A model generated the notes under the pieces. That model was not told the origin of the DNA. It saw only the letters and a list, made by a program, of their open reading frames with translations, and ran no database searches. 64,000 nucleotides of DNA, taken from Zygaena filipendulae. Its lineage: Eukaryota > Arthropoda > Insecta > Lepidoptera > Zygaenidae. Shown piece by piece: positions 53,891-64,000 of this stretch; position 1 is the first letter of the stretch; every line of letters begins with the position of its first letter. The DNA lies in the NCBI GenBank assembly GCA_907165275.2, contig OU015652.1:5719001-5783000 (forward strand), read 5' to 3'. The translations under genes were made by a program, and so were the position numbers.

Positions 53891-56800
53891 ATGATTTTTG
53901 ATATTTTCTTAAATTATTCAACAATAGCGAATTTTGTGATAAGTGGTTTTTGTTTTTGGCTAATTTTTGTATTACTACGTTATTTATTGCGATCTCTTTA
54001 TTGTTTTTATCACCTTCCTCCTGGTGAGTTACCATTTTTATTTATGTTTGAAGTAGGTAGGATTTTACTATCAAGGTAAATTAAATTAAATCTATACTAA
54101 CATTATATACTAGAAGTAAAGTTTGTTTGGGAGTTTGTGAGAGTGTAGGGGTAATCTCTAATCTACTGAACCGATTTTGAAAATTCTTTTACCAATAGAA
54201 AGCCACGTTATTTGTAAGTGCCACAGGCTATATTGTAATCCGGAATTCCTGCGGGAACTCCGAAATTACCGCGGGTCAAACCGCGGAGAACAGCTACTAT
54301 ACTATACTACTGAAGCATGAAAAACAAAGTATAAATACCTACATAATAATATGTTAGGATAGATACACGAAGGAGAAAATTAAAAAGTTTTTGAGTGCGG
54401 ATTTCTATGAAAAAGGCATAAGCTTTAAATATTTCTTAAAGTTCTGTATTTGTTTAGAGCCTGTTTAGGCATTGATGCTATGTTTATTCTGATAAACACA
54501 GCATAAACTAATTTTGAACAAGTAAAACTTAAACGACAACCAGCCGGCTTACTCTTGACGCAGTCGAGTAAGGGTCATACTCTTGAGGTAATCGAGTTAG
54601 AATCAAATCCAGCTTGAATCGAAATGAGATCGAAAAGGAATCAAATTTTGCTACTTTTCAAGCTTTGAGATCATATTTATCTGTCAAACTTCTCGATTTC
54701 ATTAAATTTTCAACGAAAGCAATCCATTTTTTTGACTTGTCGGACATCATTTTTAGACATTAACACGGTTCCAAATAAGATTTCAATTTAAAGTCAAATC
54801 AAAATCGGAATGAGCCTCAAATAATTTTCAAGAGTAAGGCCCCAAGTTTTGCTACTTTTGAAGCTTTGAGATCGCGTCTCTATCATATTTATCTGTCAGA
54901 TTTCTCGATTTTGTTAAACTGGCAACCAAAACGATCCATTTCTATTGACTTTTCGGACGTAATTTTTGGACAAATTCGATTTAAATTTAAAGTCAAATCA
55001 AAATCAGAATCAGACTCAAATCAATTTCAAGAGTTAGCCCCGTGCCCCACACTATATATTTAAAATCTCGAGGTTCCATTCCCGGTGGGACTGAACTTTA
55101 AGCGATGAACATGATGAACACAGGTGCGACTTCGCAGTCTTGGCGTGTTTATATATATTACTAGCTGTGCCCTGCGGGTTCACCCGCGGTAATTTCGGAA
55201 TTCCCGCGGGAATCCCGGGATAAAAAGTAACCTATGTCCTTCTCTGTACCCCAGATCACGTGCATGCCAAATTTCAACTAAGTCCGTTGTGCCGTTTTTG
55301 CGTGATCGAGTAACAAATATCCAAACATCCAAACATCCGCACTTTCACATTTATAATATTAGTAGGGTTATGTCCATAGTTTAATGTAATGTACCTAGTC
55401 ATATACCACATTTATTTGGTTTCTACGATCTATAGTTGTGGGAAGTAGGATGTGGGTGGTGTTGAGAAGTGTTTTTGTTATTATTATTTTACTATACCTA
55501 CATCTTATAAGGTAACAGAATGATAGTTACAGTTCATCAACGAAATAAGGTCGAGTTTTCATTATATACGTACGACTACGTACTCAGAATTTTTAATTCG
55601 ATATAGATACACCTGCTTAATTTCAAGTCATTTTCAAGCGCGAAGTTCGAGGTTTATGTCCTTTTTCATCGTTGAGAATATCTTTTGAGGTTTGTGCCTT
55701 GTTCTCTGACTTTTTACAGGTTCAAATTCTGTAAAATAAGATCGTAATTGGTTTTCAGGTCCATGGGGCCTGCCGGTGGTTGGATGCTTATTAAGATTTC
55801 GAGGTAGCAGCCCTCACTTGTGGTATGCGGAGATGGCAAAACGATACGGAAAAATCATGTCTATAAAGCTGGGTCGTAACCGTGTCGTCTGCATTGGTTC
55901 TGCGGAGATAGCTCGCAAGCTTTTGAAAAGACCCGATTCAACAGCTCGTCCTGACACACCGCTTAACAATTTACTCCAAGGGTTCGGTAAGAAACTAAGT
56001 TTTTTTTTTATGTCATAGGATACAAACGGGCAAGTTACCTGATGGTAAATGATTACCGCCGCCCATAGACATCTGCAACACCAGAAGGCATGCAGGTGCG
56101 TTGCCGACCTGGAATAAGGACGGGAACTGACTTAATTTTATTCCATGCATTACTGGTGTTTGTAGTCTACGTGTTCCAGGATTCCCTTGGGAACTCGTAG
56201 TTCTGGAGTAATTATTCTAAAACTTCTTTAAATTACTATAACTGTTCTTGATATGGAAATCTGTTCAGTTGTTTCGGATATTGGTATGAGCAGATAGACA
56301 GACACAAAAAAGTAGCTTTATTTAAAAAGAAGAGCCCGAGCACGTATGTACATATTTCCATAACTCTAATTCAAAAGCATCGGAACTTCCAGGACCCTTT
56401 TCAAACTCTCAGGCCTTAGGGAATTCATTTCCAAAATCTCTTCATGTCTACATTATACAAGGAACCGTTGTGCTAAATTTGAAGGTTCTAAACCCAGTGT
56501 TTCTTGGTTTGAGTTTTGATGGAGTTAGTATTTTATACATTATATTAATACCTACCTATTTGTATGATTGATAATGTTACTCGGAATTATTTTTAGGGAT
56601 ATTCCTTAGTGTCGGAGATTTATGGAAACGCCAGAGACACTTTTTACACGAAAAACTCCGTGCACTTGGAGCTAAGACATTAAACAACGATCGTATGGAA
56701 CACATTATTAATGTAAGTTGAAAAAACAATATTATGGTAGGTAATATACCAGTGCTAAACGTTCGAGCCCAGCTCACCTGATAGTAAGAAAGAAGATCAA

Positions 56801-57967
56801 GTTAAATCACGCATTAACGATTCTTGCTACGAGGTCAATTCTGAATTTCCGTTAAAAAAAAATAACTCTTCAACTCTTAATAATAATAAAATTGTTTATT
56901 GAAAGGTGTACAAAAAAACATGAAACTTAGCCAATTATAGGCAAAAGGAAGTGATACAGCGTAAGCTGCTCGTGACCTATATAAAGTCCTGTGTAGCGCT
57001 GGTTTTCAATCACTCTCCTCTTCTCTTTGATCTATGAGCTAGATAGAAATATGGCTGTTAAACAGTAGGCTTTTTGTGGTAGTTAGTAAATATTATATAC
57101 CTAGTGTTAAAAAAATCTCAAATTTAATTGCAAAAAAAACTTTTTCAGGTGGAAATAAATGAATTAATAGTTGAACTGGCTAATTTAAACAGTGCACCCG
57201 TAAATCCTGTGATGATGTTTGGAAGACACATACACAACATCATTTGTCAGCTGATGATGTCCTTTCGGTTCAAAGAGCTGAATGACGATTTTTTGAAGTT
57301 TAACGGATCAGTCACTGAGAGCATGGATATCTTCGGATTCATACATTTCGCTGAGCATTTACCATTTATTGTGGTTAGTAGTTTTTTTTTTTAACAATGA
57401 ACTTCTTATATATGTCATTTTTTATTCACTGTATTTAGATTCCTTTACGCAGGGTATATATACTTAATACGCAGAACAACTACTTCGCATTATGACTAAA
57501 CTTCATTTTCGATTAGCTTTCAGCCTAAGTGTCTGTTTGCCTATTTCGCCGTTTGTCTACTTCGCTTAAAAACTACTTCTCTACCTGAATTTGTGCAAAA
57601 TTTCATGGTTTTGACTCAGCGTTATCAGCTGTGCGTTAATCGACCAGTCACTAATACAGAAATTATATTTTCGTCAATAACAATTGTTTGAAACATCTTA
57701 GAGAAAAAAAAAAAATTAAAATTTCGAATGTCTTACAGAAACTTTTACGTAAAAAAGCAGTCCTTTATAAGATAAAAGATAATTTAAAGGAGGTATATGA
57801 ATTTCACGCCGAACATTTGAAACTACGCCGTAAGATCAGAGAGAGCGGCGTTGCTAAAGGAAAGGAATCGAAAGATCTGCTGGACTTCTATTTAGATCGC
57901 ATCGACGACGAGAGAAATAATGAAGACTTAGGTGGTGATAATTCAATATTTGTTGGTGTCTCTGAAG
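53891..57967 (+). CDS. Cytochrome P450, CYP2 clan, 5' five exons (partial)
   Basis: Membrane-bound haem monooxygenase of the endoplasmic reticulum. Exons 53891-54023, 55759-55986, 56597-56712, 57149-57373 and 57739-57967 join in phase to about 310 codons, some 60% of a usual ~500-residue P450. Residues 1-40 form a hydrophobic N-terminal anchor; the proline hinge PPGPWGLPVVG (about 43-53) is split by intron 1; the C-helix motif WKRQR (about 130-134) binds the haem propionate. Exon 4 has NIICQLMMSFRF, exon 5 DLLDFYLDRID just before the expected I-helix. The pattern RPDTPLNNLLQGFGI plus FLHEKLR recalls the CYP18/CYP306 group (ecdysteroid hydroxylases), a tentative placement from memory. The I-helix AGxxT, ExxR and FxxGxxxC haem loop are not found before an LTR retrotransposon begins at about 59.0 kb. 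They could lie beyond the window, or the gene could be broken. Confidence 0.88.
54097..54296 (+). mobile_element. Helitron-like element in P450 intron 1
   Basis: 'tctatactaacattatatactagaag' to 'accgcgggtcaaaccgcggagaacagcta'. The last G of CTAG is changed. Confidence 0.7.
54641..55050. repeat. Two-unit degenerate tandem repeat (~205 bp)
   Basis: Both units run 'ttttgctacttt.aagctttgagat', 'tatttatctgtca.a.ttctcgattt', 'cgatccattt', 'aaagtcaaatcaaaatc.gaat' and end 'ttcaagagt'. Confidence 0.75.
55161..55368 (-). mobile_element. Lep1-like Helitron in P450 intron 1
   Basis: CTAGCTGTGCCCTGCGGG ... 'tgcgtgatcgagtaacaaatatccaaac' ... 'acatttataatattagtaggg'. Full length; closest to the reverse of 38723-38913. 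Confidence 0.82.
56008..56130 (+). repeat. Dispersed LINE-like repeat in P450 intron 2
   Basis: 'aaacgggcaagttacctgatggtaaatgattaccgccgcccatagacatctgcaacaccagaa' as at 43.86 kb. It starts about 20 bp after the exon 2 donor. Confidence 0.6.
56876..57015 (-). repeat. LINE 3'-end fragment in P450 intron 3
   Basis: The reverse of 'gaaaaccagcgctacaca..' resembles 42808-42830. On the plus strand it begins with a short (AATAAT)n-like tail. Confidence 0.4.
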
Positions 57968-58025
57968 GTAATTTACACCAATCACTTTGGAAAATAGCTT
58001 CTAAAAACATTCTTAAATTAAATTA

Positions 58026-58212
58026 AATCCGAAAGTGTGTTTGTTTATTTTTTGTGTGTTACGCTTTCACGTCTTAGCGGCTTTTCCGATCACCATGAAA
58101 TTTTATATACACGTTGCCAGGAGTACCGAGAAGGACATAGGGTACTTTTTGTGCCAGAATTCCCGCGGGAACTCTGAAATTACCGCGGGTGAAACTGCGG
58201 AGAACGACTAGT
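58026..58212 (+). mobile_element. Lep1-like Helitron after P450 exon 5
   Basis: 'atccgaaagtgtgtttgttt' to 'accgcgggtgaaactgcggagaacgaCTAG' before T. It begins about 60 bp after the exon 5 donor. Confidence 0.75.
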
Positions 58213-58479
58213 TATCGATAAAGGAGAATGGGAATTTTTGTATGGTGCCTGGACCTTCCGCTGCCAAGAATAATTTTGATATTTATTTATGTGGTTTAGT
58301 CCCACAATTACTGTGGAGAAGTTTTAGCACCGCCATGTACTTCTAAAATGAATGAAATAGATTTTTTATTTTGCATAGGTATTTTAATTTTAATGGATAT
58401 TTTGGCTTCAGTTATGAATGAATAGTATTTTATATGTATAAAATAATAAATCTCATAATATAACATTTAAATATTAAGT

Positions 58480-58714
58480 ATTTACTAATATTATTATGAG
58501 AACAAATTAGATTTTTTGTATTTTTGTTTGTTTGTAACGGATAAACTCAAAAAATACTAAACCGATTAAAAAAATTCTTTCATTTATACGAAGCTACAGT
58601 AATAGATATACAGCTACAGTTTTCACGAGATAGAGTAATTTTTATCCCAAAATTCCCATTCAAATTCAAATCTCCGAAATTAACGTGAGTGAAACCGTGG
58701 CAAATCAACTAGTC
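58480..58714 (+). mobile_element. Decayed Helitron-like element
   Basis: 'tactaatattattatgagaac', 'tttgtttgtttgtaacgg', 'aaattaacgtgagtgaaaccgtggcaaatcaaCTAG'. Confidence 0.55.
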
Positions 58715-59010
58715 ACTAATAAGCACAAACATTACGATCGTATGACTGTACTATAACGACCGTATATATTCCATCCAAACTAGATATAACATTTTCAGTC
58801 TCGTACTTCTTTTATAATAACACCTGCTATGCTACAAACTAAGTAATACGTTTTTAGTGGATATGCTTTGTAATGACACAATTGTGGCATTTCCTCGAAT
58901 AAAGCATGGGTTATCTCGAATTTTCTGGCGTTAGGCACTGATCGATTGCAAAAAAACTCATGTCTTACCATAGTCAACAAAATTCAAACAAAACAAAGAT
59001 CAACAATGAA

Positions 59011-59331
59011 AGTTGGTTAGGTTTGTTATGTGTACGGACCCTAATACAAAGTTAATGTACACATAGCCTTATATGAATCATGGTCAGTATTGCGCAAGGC
59101 CGAGTCGCCGCGGTTCCCACATGAGCCAATAATGCTGACGCCGCTACGTTGCACCTGCATCCTACGGACCGACCACGGAACGATGGGAACAAACACCACT
59201 TCGGTACCCACCTCGTCCGGAGACACTACATTTTAATTATAGTCCTTTATATTGTAAATTTTAATACAATTTATTAATATTATAATAAATTTTGATTTTT
59301 TTTAATATCCTTCGGCTGTGGCCTCCATAAT
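59011..59331 (+). repeat. Left LTR (approximate limits)
   Basis: The right edge is set by the primer site at 59332. The left edge is a guess (AGTTGG at 59011 or TGTTATG at 59025), since the other LTR is not visible. It contains an AATAAA polyadenylation signal at 59283-59288. Confidence 0.55.
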
Positions 59332-59349
59332 TGGCGCAGTCGGTAGGAT
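59332..59349 (+). other. Primer-binding site (tRNA-Ser type)
   Basis: TGGCGCAGTCGGTAGGAT immediately after the LTR is the form found in the 17.6/297 group, described as complementary to the 3' end of a serine tRNA. It would prime minus-strand DNA synthesis. Confidence 0.75.
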
Positions 59350-59728
59350 ACTCGAGTCAGTGCGTGGCGCGAAATATACCAGGATTTCTAATATCGAAAT
59401 CGGGCCGAGCCCCGCGTGGCTGACCGGTTCTCAAGCCGTCATCGAGTATCCGGAGAACCTGAGGAACACCGCCGGAGGACTTCCAAACTTCGAAGTTAAA
59501 GAATATCAAAATGTATATGTGAGTTGCACAAGATTTTTCTCTCGTGTTGCTTCCTTTATTCCTTAGTAATTGATTCCTTTAATTTATTGAATTCCACATT
59601 GAATTTATTTTTAGAAATTTGATTTAATATTAGTCAAGATTTTTCATCCTAGAAGATCAGACTCCCCTAAGGCTAGTCCTAGACAGTCTCAACGGGATTT
59701 ATTAGTAGATTCGAATAGGAACTTAGAT

Positions 59729-60967
59729 ATGGCTACTGAATACGAACATAATCCGGATATTATATTTAAGGCCTTACGCCAAGTTCCCGAGTTCGACGGG
59801 AACCCAAACGTACTAACGAGATTTATTCGGATATGTGATCAATTAGTCGCGAAATATGTTAAAAATGAACCGAGATGTGAATTAGACAATAGTTCGTTAT
59901 TAAATGGAATTCTTAATAAGGTAACGGGCTCAGCTGCTCGAACCATAAACTCTAATGGCATCCCCGAGAGTTGGAATGGTATTAGGAATGTTCTGATAAA
60001 TAATTTTTCAGACCAAAGGGATGAAACAGCCCTATATAATGATTTAGCATTACAGACCCAAGGCTCTAGTACACCACAGGAATTTTATGAAAGATGCCAG
60101 ACGCTTTTTAGTACTATCATGACGTACGTGACTTTACATGACATTGTACCTACAACTGTAGATGCAAAACGGACACTTTATAAAAAACTAACTATGCAAG
60201 CATTTGTACGAGGCCTTAAGGAACCCTTAGGTTCTCGAATCAGATGCATGCGTCCTGATAGCATCGAAAGAGCACTGGAATTTGTTCAGGAAGAATTAAA
60301 TGTTATATACTTACAACACAGAAATGATAGCCATCCTAAATTGCACCAACAGCGGCCTATTAATAATAAGATTATGCCTATGCCTTCTTTGCATGCCCCT
60401 GTACCTAAACCATTTGTGTTCCCTCCCATAGCACAGCACTCTAATTGGCAGCGTCAAATGCCGCCGCCGCCACCGCCGCCGCCGCAATTTAGATTTAACC
60501 CCCAATTTAGAATGCCTAGCCGTACGCAGCAAATGTTTAGGGCTCTACCATCCAATTACAACCCACAAAGTAACGTATTCCGATTACCGCCTCGGAATCA
60601 AACTCCGTACAATAACGGTCCGAAGCCGATGAGCGGAGTTAGCCACTACGTCACAAAGACTTTACCCCCATCTGGTCATGATTGGCGTAAAGCAGGTAAT
60701 CCGCCGCCGAATAATTATTTCAAGTCTAGAGATGTTAATGTTAATGAAAGTGCTAACTACGAAGATTATTATAACTATTATTATCCTGAGTACTTTGAAT
60801 CTGATTATTATAATGAGTATTATAACGAGTTTTATGAATGTCCCGAATCTGATTTGAGTGGTGATTTGCAAGCCCCTGAGAATTATAATTCTGAGGTTGA
60901 CGAGCAACCCCAGCCTTCCACTAGTGAGGATTTTCAGAATGTTCAGAAATCAAAAAAGTTAAAATAG
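59729..60967 (+). CDS. Retrotransposon Gag
   Basis: 412 residues. Structural protein forming the particle that packages the element's RNA. The N-terminal ~200 residues are of the gypsy-group capsid type (from about VPEFDGNPNVLTRFI to the ALEFVQEELN helix). The middle has a run of nine prolines (about residues 247-255). The C-terminal end is unusually rich in Tyr, Glu and Asp (DYYNYYYPEY and onward). No CCHC zinc knuckle is present, as in many insect gypsy-type Gags. It ends at TAG 60965-60967, nine bases from a slippery heptamer, so pol is probably made as a Gag-Pol fusion by -1 frameshifting. An upstream 82-codon frame (59318-59566) begins in the LTR and is probably not a product. Confidence 0.88.
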   Translation: MATEYEHNPDIIFKALRQVPEFDGNPNVLTRFIRICDQLVAKYVKNEPRCELDNSSLLNGILNKVTGSAARTINSNGIPESWNGIRNVLINNFSDQRDETALYNDLALQTQGSSTPQEFYERCQTLFSTIMTYVTLHDIVPTTVDAKRTLYKKLTMQAFVRGLKEPLGSRIRCMRPDSIERALEFVQEELNVIYLQHRNDSHPKLHQQRPINNKIMPMPSLHAPVPKPFVFPPIAQHSNWQRQMPPPPPPPPQFRFNPQFRMPSRTQQMFRALPSNYNPQSNVFRLPPRNQTPYNNGPKPMSGVSHYVTKTLPPSGHDWRKAGNPPPNNYFKSRDVNVNESANYEDYYNYYYPEYFESDYYNEYYNEFYECPESDLSGDLQAPENYNSEVDEQPQPSTSEDFQNVQKSKKLK

Positions 60968-63900
60968 AATTGAATCTTCAAACCCAGCGACAGTTACCAT
61001 ATATTAGTATTTCAAATCCACCATTAAATATCCTAATTGATACCGGCGCGAATCAATCATTCATCAGCCCGGATGCTGTAAAGAAATATTTTTCTGACTA
61101 TCCTTTGAATTATGATCCATTTGAAGTTACTAACGTGCACGCAACAAGCCAGAATGATTATTCAATAACTGTCCCTAGTTTTTCTGAATTCAATGATCCT
61201 GACAACGTAACATTATTAATTTATAATTTTCATAACCACTTTGACGGACTTATAGGTACAGACTTACTACAAAAATGGGAAGCCCAAATTAATTTTAAAG
61301 ATTTAACATTGAATACCAAATTAGCAGTGAATCCGATAAAAATGTATAACTCCCGGAATGTTAATTTATATGAGGACATAATCCCAGCTAATAGTTCAAA
61401 ATTAATTAGAATTCCAATCAACGCAGCTGACGGTGAGGTACTTGTAGAGGAACAGGTATTGTGTAATTGTCATATTCGCGAATGCTTAACCATAGTACGG
61501 AACAGTCGAGGTATCGTTGAATTAGAGAACCCTACGCAGAATGATATCATATTTTCCTTAGACCGTCCCGCAAGCGCTAACTTGTTTAATATTGAGTGCA
61601 CGGGCACTGAACAATCGAGCTCGCGTGTAAATGAAGTACTCTCTCGCCTACGTACGGAACATTTAAATGATGAAGAACGCGCTAATTTATTATCTCTCTG
61701 TTCTAATTACGCTGATGTATTTTATATCGATGGAGAACCATTAACGTTCACTAATAAAATCAAACACGGTATTAAGACAACTGATGAGGTTCCGATTTAC
61801 ACTAAAAGTTATCGCTATCCTTTTATACATAGACAGGAAGTTAGAGACCAAATTTCAAAAATGTTGGAACAGGGTATAATAAGACCTTCTGATTCGGCTT
61901 GGAGCTCCCCTATCTGGGTAGTCCCCAAAAAGGCAGATGCCTCAGGTCGCCAAAAATGGCGTCTCGTAGTTGATTTCCGTAAATTGAATGAAAAGACTAT
62001 TGATGACAAATACCCTATTCCGAACATAACCGATGTTCTTGATAAACTAGGAAAGTGTCAGTATTTTAGTACCCTAGATTTAGCTAGCGGATTTTATCAG
62101 GTTGAGATGGATTCAAACGACATACCCAAGACCGCGTTTAATGTGGAACACGGGCATTTCGAATTTCTTCGAATGCCCATGGGACTTAAGAATTCTCCAT
62201 CAACCTTTCAAAGAGTGATGGATAATGTCTTAAGAGGCCTACAAAACGTTATCTGCCTCGTCTATCTCGACGATATTATCGTCTTTAGCACGTCGTTACA
62301 GGAACATATTGTAAATTTAGGAAAAGTATTTCAGAGATTGAAAGAATCAAACTTCAAAATACAGATGGACAAGTCCGAATTTTTAAAAATGGAAACCGCG
62401 TATTTAGGACATATTATAAGTAATGAAGGTATTAAACCAAACCCTGACAAGATCTCAGCCATTCAAAAATATCCAGTACCTAAGACTCCAAAGGAAATTA
62501 AACAGTTTTTAGGACTCGTTGGATATTACCGTAAATTTATCCCTGACTTTGCCCGCATCACAAAACCCCTGACTTCATGCTTAAAGAAAGGTAAAAAGAT
62601 AACCCTTGACCCGGAGTACGTAAATTGCTTTGAGAAATGTAAAACACTTCTGACTAATGACCCTATCTTAAGATATCCAGATTTTAATAAAGAATTCATA
62701 CTGACGACGGACGCATCCAATTTTGCAATAGGCGCTGTACTTTCTCAAGGAACTGTTGGATCCGATAAGCCTGTGTCGTACGCCTCTCGTACACTTAACG
62801 AAAGTGAAATTAATTATAGTACGATTGAAAAAGAATTACTTGCCATTGTCTGGGCAACCAAGTACTTCCGCCCATACTTGTTTGGACGTAAATTTAAAAT
62901 ACTTACCGATCACAAGCCTTTGCAGTGGATAATGAATATTAAGGAGCCGAACTCACGACTCACTCGATGGCGTCTTAAGCTAAGTGAGTACGACTATACA
63001 GTTATTTATAAGAAGGGCAAATATAACACTAACGCCGATGCTCTATCGCGAGTTGAATTAAATAATGAGGAAACAGACTCTTTAGTAGTTAATCCCACAG
63101 AAAGACAACCATCACTGAATGGATCATCCACTGATACAGCCCCATCATTACATGGATCATCCACTGAGACAGCACATACAGACAGTGAAAATCCCATTCT
63201 TGAAATACCAATCTCTGACGATCCTCTTAATAAATTCCATAGGCAGTTATGTTTGACTATAGTTGGTGACATAAAAGGACGACCGAAAGTAACGAAACCG
63301 TTTGACACTCATACCCGAGTTTCAGTGCAATTATCCGAGTCCAACTTAGAAAAAGATTTGATTGACGCGATTAAAGAATACGTTTCCCCCAGAGTTAAAA
63401 CAGGTATATTAGTTACGCCAACTCTTAGTATGGTTTCAATAGTACCGATTTTACAGCAATATTTTAAGAACTCGTCTATGAATTTGGTTTTAGTAAAAAG
63501 AGAACTTGAAAACGTTAAGGAATATCTTAGACAACAAGACATAATAAGGCATTATCATGACGGAAAAACGAATCACCGAGGAATTAATGAAAGCTACCTA
63601 GCCTTGTCACGGAAGTATTACTGGCCTAAAATGAAAGAGCAAATAACTAAATATATTAACGAATGTACTGTATGCGGCCAGGCGAAATATGATCGCCATC
63701 CCATTAGACAGCAATTTAATGTTGTCCCCCCGGCTACAAAGCCTTTTGAAATCATTCATATGGATCTCTTTACTGCTCAGAATGAAAAGTATCTTACATT
63801 CGTAGATGTGTTCTCTAAATATGGGCAAGCCTATCTATTGCGAGATGGCACGGCAGTGAGTATTATTCAAGCACTACTAACATTCTGCACGCACCATGGT

Positions 63901-64000
63901 CTCCCTTTAACAATTATTACAGATCAAGGCACTGAATTCACGAACCAAATGTTTGCTGAATTTACACGAATTCATAAAATAACCCATCATAAAACATTAG
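60928..64000 (+). CDS. Retrotransposon Pol: protease, RT, RNase H, integrase (partial)
   Basis: Open in the -1 frame relative to gag from 60928 to the end of the window, with no ATG at its start. Protease: active site DTGAN at 61039. Reverse transcriptase: KLNEKTIDDKYPIP near 61985, TLDLASGFYQVEM near 62075, FLRMPMGLKNSPSTF, and the catalytic YLDD near 62265. RNase H: TTDASNFAIGAVLS near 62704, the KELLAIVWA helix and TDHKPL. A spacer follows, with a short internal repeat (GSSTDTAPSLH / GSSTETA) near 63120-63165. Integrase: HHCC zinc region (63550-63680, ending ECTVCGQ), first catalytic Asp in HMDLF (about 63760), second in TDQGTEF (about 63920); the final Glu is beyond the window. Apparently intact. 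Confidence 0.93.
60952..60958 (+). promoter_or_regulatory. -1 ribosomal frameshift slippery site A_AAA_AAG
   Basis: In the gag frame the codons are tcA AAA AAG TTA AAA TAG. Slipping back one base reads AAA AAA GTT AAA ATA, the pol frame. The heptamer lies inside the 40-base gag/pol overlap, as needed. Confidence 0.75.

Larger units (their letters stand above)
54024..55758 (+). other. P450 intron 1 with repeats
   Basis: Holds a Helitron at 54097-54296, a two-unit tandem repeat at 54641-55050 and a Helitron at 55161-55368. No exon is seen. Confidence 0.7.
59011..64000 (+). mobile_element. Gypsy/17.6-type LTR retrotransposon (5' portion)
   Basis: Left LTR (to about 59331), primer-binding site, leader, gag and pol up to the integrase core, cut by the window end. 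The domain order protease, RT, RNase H, integrase and the primer site match the 17.6/297 branch of gypsy elements. All frames seen are open, apart from the gag stop bypassed by frameshifting. It lies downstream of P450 exon 5 in the same direction. Right LTR, any env gene and the target duplication are outside the window. Confidence 0.92.

Noticed and set aside
59318..59566. 82-codon frame at the start of the LTR retrotransposon
   Set aside because: It begins in the LTR and spans the primer site, so it is unlikely to be a real product.
59041..63828. Minus-strand frames across the LTR element
   Set aside because: They are opposite to long gag and pol frames with diagnostic motifs.
1..64000. 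A wholly new multi-gene system
   Set aside because: The three host genes belong to known, unrelated families and everything else of size is explained by mobile elements; I could not support a novel system.

Overview
The window looks like a piece of an insect chromosome, most likely from a moth or butterfly. It is AT-rich, its genes are split by GT-AG introns, and it is crowded with short elements ending in a CCGCGG-loop-CCGCGG hairpin followed by CTAG, the signature of lepidopteran Lep1-like nonautonomous Helitrons. I see no prokaryotic features, CRISPR array, tRNA or rRNA gene.

Layout. (1) 1-10.4 kb, minus strand: a troponin C gene with five well-supported coding exons and a probable first exon at about 10.25 kb. 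(2) 10.4-21.2 kb: intergenic, filled with Helitron-type and MITE-type repeats, including a ~0.7-kb inverted repeat and an element with a perfect 31-bp terminal inverted repeat. (3) 21.2-36.0 kb, plus strand: an intact 11-exon gene for the Hedgehog-pathway kinase Fused (852 codons). Its third intron carries a full-length jockey-type LINE in antisense, with both ORFs open, a ~41-nt A tail and a perfect 15-bp target duplication. Introns 7-8 hold a cluster of nested MITEs. (4) 36.0-53.9 kb: an 18-kb gene-free stretch with tandem and composite Helitrons, several MITEs (one with an 8-bp hAT-type duplication), LINE 3' ends and a pre-miRNA-like hairpin. (5) 53.9-58.0 kb, plus strand: the first five exons (about 310 codons) of a CYP2-clan cytochrome P450, possibly CYP18-like. 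(6) 59.0-64.0 kb, plus strand: a gypsy/17.6-type LTR retrotransposon (LTR, tRNA-Ser-type primer site, gag, then pol by a predicted -1 frameshift) running off the window end. It sits where the P450's I-helix and haem-loop exons would be expected to follow.

Troponin C (muscle calcium switch), Fused (Hedgehog signalling) and the P450 have no evident functional link; they are simply neighbours. The most informative material is in the mobile elements: Helitrons that seem to have read through one terminator to a second and then been copied as two-part units, a near-pristine LINE insertion, and a likely ribosomal frameshift signal. I found no clear case of a wholly new biological system. The best candidates for something undescribed are the composite Helitrons, the 38.9-kb hairpin and the triple TATCGATA cluster upstream of fused.
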